This document shows, piece by piece, positions 48,206 through 55,144 of a stretch of 57,502 nt of DNA. The DNA is from Sphingomonas elodea ATCC 31461 (lineage in GTDB: Bacteria; Pseudomonadota; Alphaproteobacteria; Sphingomonadales; Sphingomonadaceae). Under the pieces are notes generated by a model. It was not told where the DNA came from and searched no databases. It saw only the letters and a list, made by a program, of their open reading frames with translations. Location of the stretch: positions 1-57,502 of the forward strand of contig NZ_AGFU01000020.1 in assembly GCF_000226955.1 (NCBI RefSeq), given 5' to 3'. A program made the position numbers and the translations under genes. The stretch's first letter is position 1. Every line of letters starts with the position of its first letter.

Positions 48206-49189
48206 ATGTCGTCGCATCCGATCCAACAAGCCCTCTCGCTCGCTGCAGCGGGACAGACCGCACAGGCAACCGCGCTGCTGCACGCCGCCGGGGAACAAGG
48301 GAGTGCCGAGGCCTGGATGCAACTCGCCGTGTGGCGCCTGGTCGGTGCGACCCTACCGCGCGATCTGCCCCTCGCGCGGACCTATCTGGCCCGCGCCGTC
48401 GCCATCGGGCATGTCGACGCTGCGTTGATGGCGGTTGCGCTCGCGGCGAACGGCAATGGCGGGCGAGATCCCGCGGACTGGCCGGCGGCGCGCGCCGCGC
48501 TGGGCATCGCGGCGCGGAACGACCCGGTTGCCGCAGCGCACGTCACGCTGCTCGATCGAATGGCGCTGGCGCCGGACGGCAGTCCGGCGACGTCACCTGC
48601 GGGTCGGACCGTGCGTGCGGATCCGCGCGTCGAACATTTCCCCGGCTTCCTGTCGCGCGAGGAATGCGCCCATGTCGCCACCACCGCCCAGGATCTGCTC
48701 GAACCGTCGTTCGTTCTCGATCCCAACAGCGGCAGGCCGATCCCGCATCCGATCCGCACGTCCGACGGCGGCGCGATCGGGCCGACCAACGAAAACCTGG
48801 TCGTGCGCGCGATCAACCTGCGGATTGCCGCTGCCACCGGCACCGCGGTGGAGCAGGGCGAATCGCTGACGGTGCTGCGCTACGCCCGCGGCCAGGAATA
48901 TCGCCGCCATCTCGATACGATCGCCGGTGCCGAGAACCAGCGAATCGCGACCTTCATCGTCTATCTGAACGACGGCTTCGAGGGCGGCGAAACGCACTTT
49001 CCGCTGCTCAACATCCAGGTGCGCCCGCGCATCGGCGACGCAATCCGGTTCGATACCATACGGCCGGACGGCACACCCGACCCTAGGCTCGTCCACGCCG
49101 GACAGCCGGTCCGCAATGGCGTCAAGTGGATCGCCACCCGCTGGATCCGACGCGAACCGGTCGACCCTTGGACGATCGCCGCCGGCTGA
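48206..49189 (+). CDS. Prolyl 4-hydroxylase-type Fe(II)/2-oxoglutarate oxygenase
   Basis: A 327-residue protein. The N-terminal ~120 residues form Sel1-like/TPR helices (AWMQLAVWRLVGAT, ARTYLARAVAIGHVDAALMA). The C-terminal domain is a P4H-type oxygenase with iron ligands H235 and D237 in YRRHLDTIAG and H297 in LVHAGQPV, and the 2OG-binding lysine K307 in NGVKWIATRW. It probably hydroxylates a protein or peptide. It follows a TonB receptor, a common pairing in sphingomonads. Its stop directly adjoins the convergent alr stop (TGATCA). Confidence 0.9.
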   Translation: MSSHPIQQALSLAAAGQTAQATALLHAAGEQGSAEAWMQLAVWRLVGATLPRDLPLARTYLARAVAIGHVDAALMAVALAANGNGGRDPADWPAARAALGIAARNDPVAAAHVTLLDRMALAPDGSPATSPAGRTVRADPRVEHFPGFLSREECAHVATTAQDLLEPSFVLDPNSGRPIPHPIRTSDGGAIGPTNENLVVRAINLRIAAATGTAVEQGESLTVLRYARGQEYRRHLDTIAGAENQRIATFIVYLNDGFEGGETHFPLLNIQVRPRIGDAIRFDTIRPDGTPDPRLVHAGQPVRNGVKWIATRWIRREPVDPWTIAAG

Positions 49190-50215
49190 TCAGCCCCACA
49201 CCCGATCGAACCGCGCGCCGAGCCCGGTGAGCAGCTCATATTGCGAAAGCCCGCTCAGGCCCGCGGTTTCGGGCAGGTCATATGCCATCGCCACCCAGTC
49301 GCCCTCGGCAAGGTCGGGGGCGGCGTCGACGCAGATGGCGGTGAGGTCCATCGACACGCGACCCACCACCGGCAATACCCTTTCACCCGCCAAAGCGCGG
49401 CCCTTGTTGGAGAAGCAGCGCAGATACCCGTCGGCATAGCCGAGGTTGAGGATCGCCACCTCCATGTCGCGGGGCGCGGTATAGGTGGCGTTGTAGCCGA
49501 TCGTCTCGCCCGCGGGCACGCGCCGCCGCTGGAGGATCTGCGCCTCCGGCGTGACGACCTGGCGGATGCCGGCATGGAGATCGCGCTGCCGTCCGCCATA
49601 CAGGGCGATGCCGGGGCGGGTGAGATCGAAGCGATAGTCCGAGCCGAGGGCGATGCCGCTGCTGTTGGCAAGGCTCATCCGCCGGGCCGGGCTGCGCCCC
49701 GCCAGCGCCGCAAAATCGTTCCGCTGGCGCGCATTCAGGGGGACATCCTCGTCCGCCGCGACAAGGTGGCTCATCAGCGTTTCGATCGCCAGGCCGTCGA
49801 GCAGCCCGTCGGCGACCTGCCGCGGCGAGATGCCCAGCCGATTCATGCCGGTATCGACCATCACGTCGCAGGCGCCGCCTCCGCCTTCGCGCCAGCGCCG
49901 GACCTGCTCGACCGTGCCCAGCACCGGCCGGGCGGTGGACGGCCGATCCGCGAGATCCGCATCGCGCAGGCCATGCAGCACAGACAGGGACACGCCCAGA
50001 TCGGCGAGCGCCCGCGCCTCGCCCCAGGTGGCGACGAAGAAGTCGCGGCAGCCGGCCGCCGCCAGGCGCTCGACGACGCCGCGCGCGCCCAGGCCATAGC
50101 CGTTCGCCTTCACCGCCGCACCACAGGCGGCCGGCCCGCTCAGGTCCGCCAGCAGCGTCCAGTTGGCGGCAAGCGCGGCGGCGTCGAGGCGGAGACGGAG
50201 CGGTGCGGTGTTCAT
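49190..50215 (-). CDS. alr: Alanine racemase
   Basis: A 341-residue PLP enzyme that makes D-alanine for peptidoglycan. The PLP lysine is K36 in AAVKANGYGLGA. NATYTAPRDMEVAILNLGYADG contains the region of the second catalytic residue, tyrosine, and VSMDLTAICVD is another family block. It is slightly shorter than E. coli Alr. It starts 10 nt after the MHS transporter stop, and so probably shares its transcript. Confidence 0.95.
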   Translation of the reverse strand: MNTAPLRLRLDAAALAANWTLLADLSGPAACGAAVKANGYGLGARGVVERLAAAGCRDFFVATWGEARALADLGVSLSVLHGLRDADLADRPSTARPVLGTVEQVRRWREGGGGACDVMVDTGMNRLGISPRQVADGLLDGLAIETLMSHLVAADEDVPLNARQRNDFAALAGRSPARRMSLANSSGIALGSDYRFDLTRPGIALYGGRQRDLHAGIRQVVTPEAQILQRRRVPAGETIGYNATYTAPRDMEVAILNLGYADGYLRCFSNKGRALAGERVLPVVGRVSMDLTAICVDAAPDLAEGDWVAMAYDLPETAGLSGLSQYELLTGLGARFDRVWG

Positions 50216-50225
50216 CCCCGCGCGG

Positions 50226-51812
50226 TTAGCGCGCGCGGTCGCGCAGCGCCACCGTCTCGCGCAGGCCGAGCATCGTCACCAGCAGCGCCATCGCGACGAC
50301 GGCGAAGGTATACCACAGCCCGGCATAGGGATTGCCGGTGCGCGCCACGATGTACTGGCTGATGAACGGCAGGAAGCCGCCGAAATAGCCGGTGCCGATA
50401 TGATAGGGAATCGACATCGAGGAATAGCGGATGCGGCTGGGGAACATCTCGCTGAGCAGCGCCGCGACCGGGCCGTAGGTGGCACCGCACAGCGCCATCA
50501 GCACCGTCATCGCCAGCAGGATCATCGCGATGTCGATCGGCTCGGGCACGATCCGGTTGAAGCGGTAGCCGGCGTCCTTCAGTGCGGCTTCGACCGCGGC
50601 GGGATCGCTTTGCGGCACCACCTGCCCGCCGATGGTGACGACGACGCTGGGCGCCTTGGCGGTCTTGTACTGGACGCCGAGCTTGGAAAGATGGTCGAGA
50701 ATGCGGCCGCACTCGTCGCGCTGGTTGCTCGCGAAGGGATCATAAGCGCAGTGCGGCCCGGCGACCAGCACCGGCTGGCGGATCGCCGCCTTGGCCAGGC
50801 CCGGATTGGCGGCGCTGCCGATCACGTAGAAGCAGGGAAACAGCAGCACCAGCGTCAGCGCATAGCCGATGACGATCGGCGGCTTGCGGCCGACCTTGTC
50901 CGACATGCGGCCGAAGAGGATGAAGAAGCCGGTACCGATCACCGCGCCCGCGCCGGTGATCAGCTGCGCGGCGGTCTGGTCCAGCCGCATCGGACCGGAG
51001 AGGAAGGACAGCACCGAGAACATCGCGGTGTACCACACCACCGTCAGCCCGGCGGCGATGCCGAACAGCGCGACGAACAGCCGCTTCTTGTTGCCCGGAT
51101 AGGTGAAGCTCTCGACGAACGGATTGCCCGCCGTCTCGCCCGCTTCTTTCATCGCCTTGAACACCGGGCTTTCGGATAGCTTGAGCCGCATCCACAGCGA
51201 GATGGCAAGCAGCGCCAGCGAGAAGAGGAAAGGCAGCCGCCAGCCCCAACTGTCCCACACCGCAGCGAAGCCCAGCTTGAACAACAGCACCGCGGCAAGG
51301 CTGAGAATGAAGCCGCCGACCACGCTCGCCTGAATGAAGCTGGTGTGGTAGCCGGCGCGACCCGGTGGCGAGTGCTCGGCGACATAGATCGCCGCCCCGC
51401 CATATTCACCGCCCAGCGCCAGCCCCTGCGCGACCCGCAGCAGCAGGATCAGCACCGGCGCCGCAACGCCGATCTCGCCATAGCCGGGGATGATACCGAT
51501 ACCGGCCGTCGCCAGGCCCATCACGGTGATCGTGACGAGGAACGTGTATTTCCGCCCCATCCGGTCCCCGAGGAAGCCGAACACCACCGCGCCCAGGGGC
51601 CGGAAGCCGAAGCCGACAGCGAAGGTCGCCCAGGAGAGCAGCGTCGCCAGCGTCTCGTTGCCGGAGGGGAAGAAGGTACGGCCCAGAATGCCGGTAGCGG
51701 TCAGCGTCCCCCAGATGAAGAAATCATACCATTCGAAAACGGTGCCCAGCGACGACGCGCCGATCACCATCCGCATCTCGCCCGCCGAAGGTTCGCGCAC
51801 CGCGTCCGTCAT
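50226..51812 (-). CDS. MHS-family major facilitator transporter
   Basis: A 528-residue membrane protein with 12 predicted helices of the metabolite:H+ symporter (ProP/ShiA/KgtP) group. The signature loop GFLGDRMGRKYTF and helix VFEWYDFFIWGTLTATGILG are typical. It is ~90 residues longer than usual because of an inserted hydrophilic segment between later helices (QRDECGRILDHLSKLGVQYK). MHS proteins usually import small organic acids, betaines or sugars. GAGGAAGAG precedes the ATG. It lies 98 nt downstream of the oxygenase gene on the same strand and might be the cluster's transporter, though it could be independent. Confidence 0.9.
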   Translation of the reverse strand: MTDAVREPSAGEMRMVIGASSLGTVFEWYDFFIWGTLTATGILGRTFFPSGNETLATLLSWATFAVGFGFRPLGAVVFGFLGDRMGRKYTFLVTITVMGLATAGIGIIPGYGEIGVAAPVLILLLRVAQGLALGGEYGGAAIYVAEHSPPGRAGYHTSFIQASVVGGFILSLAAVLLFKLGFAAVWDSWGWRLPFLFSLALLAISLWMRLKLSESPVFKAMKEAGETAGNPFVESFTYPGNKKRLFVALFGIAAGLTVVWYTAMFSVLSFLSGPMRLDQTAAQLITGAGAVIGTGFFILFGRMSDKVGRKPPIVIGYALTLVLLFPCFYVIGSAANPGLAKAAIRQPVLVAGPHCAYDPFASNQRDECGRILDHLSKLGVQYKTAKAPSVVVTIGGQVVPQSDPAAVEAALKDAGYRFNRIVPEPIDIAMILLAMTVLMALCGATYGPVAALLSEMFPSRIRYSSMSIPYHIGTGYFGGFLPFISQYIVARTGNPYAGLWYTFAVVAMALLVTMLGLRETVALRDRAR

Positions 51813-51910
51813 TCGTCTCTTCCTCCCCGTTCCGGGCCGGTTCTACAGGATTTGCCCAGAGCGTCGAGCGGCGGAATGACGATGCGGTGCGGGCCTTGCC
51901 CGGCACGGGG

Positions 51911-52576
51911 CTAGACCGAGACGCGGAAGTCGAGCGAGATCCGGGTGCCGCCGCTCATATTGTCGAGCGTGCCGTGCTGCAGTTCGGTGCCATAGAACAG
52001 CAGCGCCTGGCCATAGTCCAGCACGACCGGCTTGAAGTCACTCAGGCCGGGCGCGGATTCGAAATAGAGGCTGTTGCTGCCATAGACCCGCGTCACCGGC
52101 AGCCAGATGTTGAGCGCGCGATCGCGCTGGCCATATTCGCGATCGGTGTGGAAACGCAGGATGGCGCGCGAGCCGTGAAAGTTCACCCGCATCATCGCCT
52201 GGGGCTGATGGCTGACGATGCGCTCGACAAAGTCGGCGATCCGGTGGTGGATCAGGGAATCGAGCACGGGCATCACCCGGTCGATCACCGCCGCCCGCAA
52301 GGCCTTGCTGACGTCCCAGCTGTTCTGGAGCGTCGCGGTGTTGGGGGGCGCATGGACAGGGTCCGGCGGGTTCCAGCGCGGATCCTCGTGCAGCGTCTCC
52401 AGTGCGTCGGTACCGAAATAGTCGCGGACGATGGCCCGCAGATCCCAGCGCCGCACGTCATAGTCGAAGCTGAAGGCCATGGGCAGGCGATTGGCGCCGA
52501 GCGTGACGTCATGCTCGCTCAGCCGGGCGCGATGCGCCTGCTCCATGGCCCTTGCCAAAACCGCGGGGTCCGGCAT
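51911..52576 (-). CDS. Fe(II)/2-oxoglutarate oxygenase (candidate tailoring enzyme)
   Basis: A 221-residue protein with a 2OG-oxygenase core. ILRFHTDREYGQRDRALNIW provides H143 and D145, YGTELQHGTLDNMSGGTRISLDF provides H201 and R212, and FYGTELQHGT resembles the second strand of the double-stranded beta helix. FHTDREYG resembles StrG-like antibiotic-pathway proteins, by recall rather than by search. It lies 20 nt downstream of the repeat-protein gene and third in the operon with the borosin-type methyltransferase. I infer that it oxidises the same peptide product. Confidence 0.78.
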   Translation of the reverse strand: MPDPAVLARAMEQAHRARLSEHDVTLGANRLPMAFSFDYDVRRWDLRAIVRDYFGTDALETLHEDPRWNPPDPVHAPPNTATLQNSWDVSKALRAAVIDRVMPVLDSLIHHRIADFVERIVSHQPQAMMRVNFHGSRAILRFHTDREYGQRDRALNIWLPVTRVYGSNSLYFESAPGLSDFKPVVLDYGQALLFYGTELQHGTLDNMSGGTRISLDFRVSV

Positions 52577-52596
52577 CGGCGGGATCCCGATCGCGC

Positions 52597-53532
52597 TCAG
52601 GCCGCCTTGGCGAGCCGTATCGCGTGGCGCAGCAGCCCCTTCGCCGCGCGCCGGTCAACATCGGGCCGCAGCAGCTTGCGGGTGCCGCCCGAGGGGTTGT
52701 TGGTATCCTGCGCGGCGATGACCTCGACGACCTCGACGATCACTTCCGTCATCACCTCGGTCGTAACCTCCGTGGTGACTTCGGTCGTCACTTCCGTGGT
52801 CACCTCGGTCGTGACTTCGGTGGTCACCTCCGTCGTCACTTCGGTGGTTTCGCTGACCATAACCGCGGTCATCATGATCGTCGGTGCGCCGCTGGTCGCG
52901 GTGGTGCCGGTCACGTTGACATAGGTCGGCTGATCGCCGCTGTCGCCGGCCCACATCATCCCGTAGAAAGTGAGGTTGCCGCTGCTCTTGGCGAACTGGA
53001 GAATGGCGTTCTGCGAATTGCCGTCCGCGCTGAACCAGGCGAGCTGGTCGATCTCGCCGCTCTGGGTCTGCTCGCCGGTATAGACGCTGTTGTTCACCAG
53101 CGTGCCGGAATAGGTGACGTTGGGCGCCTCGATCAGCACCGTCTGCCCGGTCGACGTCGCCTGGCCGCCGCTGGTGACGCTGAACAGATTATAGGTGCCG
53201 TTCCAGGTGGAGAGCGATTGTGTCGCGGTGCCGGCATTGCCGAACAGATTGTTCGAAGCGGGCAGCGCCGCGCTGCCTTGCGCGAACTTCCCGACAAAGC
53301 CGTTGACGCCGGCGCTCTGGTAGAAGGTCAGGCTCCCGGAGCTGGAATTGCCGCTGCTGGACGACCAGCTGACCGCGGTACTGCCGCTGAAGCTGGGACT
53401 GGCGATCGGCGCCCCGTCGATCGAGATCGACTGTGTGCTCGTGTCGATGACCACCGGGCCCGGCACATAGGTGGTGCCGTCGGGCTGGAGCCAACTGGTC
53501 ATGTAGGTGCCGGACGGATCGAAGCTAGCCAT
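52597..53532 (-). CDS. Duplicated beta-rich protein with Thr-Thr-Glu-Val repeats (candidate borosin substrate)
   Basis: A 311-residue protein with no signal peptide. Two similar ~80-90-residue beta-rich units (from GTY at residues 8-10 and GTY at 112-114) share the pattern Val-Val/Leu-Ile-Asp/Glu, then Ser/Ala-Trp, Gly-Asn-Ser, Leu-x-Phe. Residues 229-260 are eight perfect TTEV repeats, then MTEV and IVEV, a Val/Ile-rich VEVIAAQ, and a basic helix-like tail (RRAAKGLLRHAIRLAKAA). The repeat DNA (52741-52848) uses varied synonymous codons, so it is not a fresh slippage array. AGGAG precedes ATG 53532. It follows the methyltransferase by 51 nt. No family is recognised; its precursor role is inferred. 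Confidence 0.72.
   Translation of the reverse strand: MASFDPSGTYMTSWLQPDGTTYVPGPVVIDTSTQSISIDGAPIASPSFSGSTAVSWSSSSGNSSSGSLTFYQSAGVNGFVGKFAQGSAALPASNNLFGNAGTATQSLSTWNGTYNLFSVTSGGQATSTGQTVLIEAPNVTYSGTLVNNSVYTGEQTQSGEIDQLAWFSADGNSQNAILQFAKSSGNLTFYGMMWAGDSGDQPTYVNVTGTTATSGAPTIMMTAVMVSETTEVTTEVTTEVTTEVTTEVTTEVTTEVTTEVMTEVIVEVVEVIAAQDTNNPSGGTRKLLRPDVDRRAAKGLLRHAIRLAKAA
52741..52848 (-). repeat. Coding tandem repeat (12-bp units)
   Basis: Nine 12-bp units encode eight TTEV and one MTEV. Thr is ACC or ACG, Glu GAA or GAG and Val GTG, GTC or GTT in mixed order. Length variation in units of 12 bp would keep the frame. The protein pattern is conserved while the codons vary, which points to selection on the peptide. 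Confidence 0.9.
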
Positions 53533-53583
53533 GCGTATCTCCTCTCGCAATTGCTGCGCACGTCAGGTGGAAAGAACCGGCGA

Positions 53584-54936
53584 TCAGGCCGTGACGAGTT
53601 CCGCGCTGTCGCTGGCGTCCACATCGTCCTCGCCGACGATGACGTTATCGAGCGCGCGGGTGATGGCCGCCGGCGTGGTGGCATAGCCCTGCTGCTGCAG
53701 CCAGTTGCCGACGACGCCCTCATAGTCGCCGAGCGCGACCGCCCCGCGTTCGACTTCCGCCGCGGCAGCATCCTGCAGATCGTGATAGGCGGCGGCGAGA
53801 TCCGGCCGCAGCAACGCATCGCCGACGAAGCGCACTGCCTCCTTTTCCGGATCGCGCTTGAACATCATGCGGGTGACGCCGTGATGCTTGAGCAGCAACT
53901 GCCGACGCTGGTCTTCCGTGAGGCCTTCGCGTTGCTCGAGATAGGCGCGCGGTTCGAGCCGGAAGCGGTCCTGCGCCCGCGGATCGAGCGCGAGTTCGAG
54001 CAGCGTCTCGTACAAGGCCTCGGAGGCGAAGCTGAACTTGTAGCCCGGCGGCACCGCGTGATTGTGGTTGTTGCGCCGCGCGACCTCCGCGAGCACGGTA
54101 TAATCCTCGCGGTTGCAGATCAGCGGATCGCGCCGCGCCTCGTTGACCCGAACGAAGCCGAGCCGCTCGCGCATCGTGTCGTCGGCGATCGCCCCCTGCT
54201 TGGCCGGCAGGAAGAAGGTGGAGATGCCGGAAACGGTGCGCTTGACCTCGGGATCGCGATAGTCGGCGATGCGGTGTCGGTCGATCGTCGGTTCACCGGA
54301 GAACATGTTGGCCACGTAATTGATGGCAATGTGGTCGGGGCCGTAAATCTCCTCGAGATAGTCGAGCAGCACGTCCAGCTTGTCGTTCTGATACCCGCCG
54401 AACTTGAAGCCGAGATCGCCGATGCACCCGACCTGCCACAGTACGAAGTTCGCGCTGGTGTCGATGTGCCGACGGCGCAGCAGGAAGTCGGTCGCCTCGT
54501 AGATCTGCAGGCCGGGCACGCTGGGATCGACGCCGAGATCGGCATAGAGGCAGTCCTCCGCCGAAATGGCGGGGAGCATCACCGCATGATAGCCTTCGCT
54601 GCGGGCGATCGCGATCGCGTTGTGCGACGGCGTGACGAATACGCCGGGATGCCCGTAGAAGAGCGCACAGACATATTTGCCGGCGCGAACCTCCTGCATC
54701 GTCCGCTCGATCATCTGCGAATAGGTAATGATCCTGGATTTGTCGTCCGCATAATATTGGTACAGATCGAAGCTGTTCTTGTTCTGCTTCTGAATCCATA
54801 TATCGGTTACGGGATCGGCAGCAGCATAGAGAACGATATCCGCGTTTCGGATATGTTGCTGGGCTTCCAGCGTAAAGTGCGATACCGCCTTGATGCCGGA
54901 GCCGATGACTACCAGCCTACCCTTGTCTTCTTCCAT
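53584..54936 (-). CDS. Borosin-type backbone alpha-N-methyltransferase (OphMA-like)
   Basis: A 450-residue protein. Residues 7-~265 are a tetrapyrrole-methylase-fold SAM enzyme with the borosin pattern: VVIGSGIKAVSHFTLEA, LFYGHPGVFVTPSHNAIAIA, ISAEDCLYADLGVDPS, EATDFLLRR, LWQVGCIGDLGF and SGISTFFLP. The active-site order Y59-x2-Y62-x5-R68-x3-Y72 has the spacing of OphMA Tyr63, Tyr66, Arg72 and Tyr76 (recalled). Residues ~300-365 (ELALDPRAQDRF to KHHGVTRMM) resemble the recognition/clasp helices of borosins. The C-terminal ~80 residues are helical and end in an acidic tail (NVIVGEDDVDASD). GAGGGGATC sets the ATG. It is first in its operon and lacks an OphMA-like hydrophobic core of its own. 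Confidence 0.82.
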   Translation of the reverse strand: MEEDKGRLVVIGSGIKAVSHFTLEAQQHIRNADIVLYAAADPVTDIWIQKQNKNSFDLYQYYADDKSRIITYSQMIERTMQEVRAGKYVCALFYGHPGVFVTPSHNAIAIARSEGYHAVMLPAISAEDCLYADLGVDPSVPGLQIYEATDFLLRRRHIDTSANFVLWQVGCIGDLGFKFGGYQNDKLDVLLDYLEEIYGPDHIAINYVANMFSGEPTIDRHRIADYRDPEVKRTVSGISTFFLPAKQGAIADDTMRERLGFVRVNEARRDPLICNREDYTVLAEVARRNNHNHAVPPGYKFSFASEALYETLLELALDPRAQDRFRLEPRAYLEQREGLTEDQRRQLLLKHHGVTRMMFKRDPEKEAVRFVGDALLRPDLAAAYHDLQDAAAAEVERGAVALGDYEGVVGNWLQQQGYATTPAAITRALDNVIVGEDDVDASDSAELVTA

Positions 54937-55102
54937 GATCCCCTCGCTGACTTGACGTTCTTTACGAACGCTACATCAAGCACCGAGAGGCACCAATCGC
55001 CATCGCAACTGTTTCGGAGCCACAGCTTATGGGCTTTTATCCGAAACGGTCGGATCGAACGAGGTTTTGGCTGGCTCGTCTTGCCGGCCGGGAAGGAGGA
55101 AA

Positions 55103-55114
55103 GGCGGCGCCGCC
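55103..55114 (-). terminator. Short GC palindrome after the ABC-F gene
   Basis: GGCGGCGCCGCC reads the same on both strands and is followed on the minus strand by TTTCC. It lies 31 nt past the ABC-F stop and may be its terminator. The remainder of the 208-bp gap to the methyltransferase gene holds a weak CGTTC/GAACG repeat (54956-54970) but no confident promoter. Confidence 0.4.
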
Positions 55115-55144
55115 CGACACATCGGACCGGGCACCGCGCCCCGA

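Noticed and set aside
44927-48322. A 1131-codon minus-strand frame opposite the large TonB receptor
   Set aside because: The receptor's own frame carries signal peptide, plug and C-terminal aromatic residue; the opposite frame has only biased composition.
52741-52848. The 12-bp coding repeat as a phase-variable switch
   Set aside because: Units are a multiple of three and differ by synonymous codons, so slippage would neither shift the frame nor be favoured.
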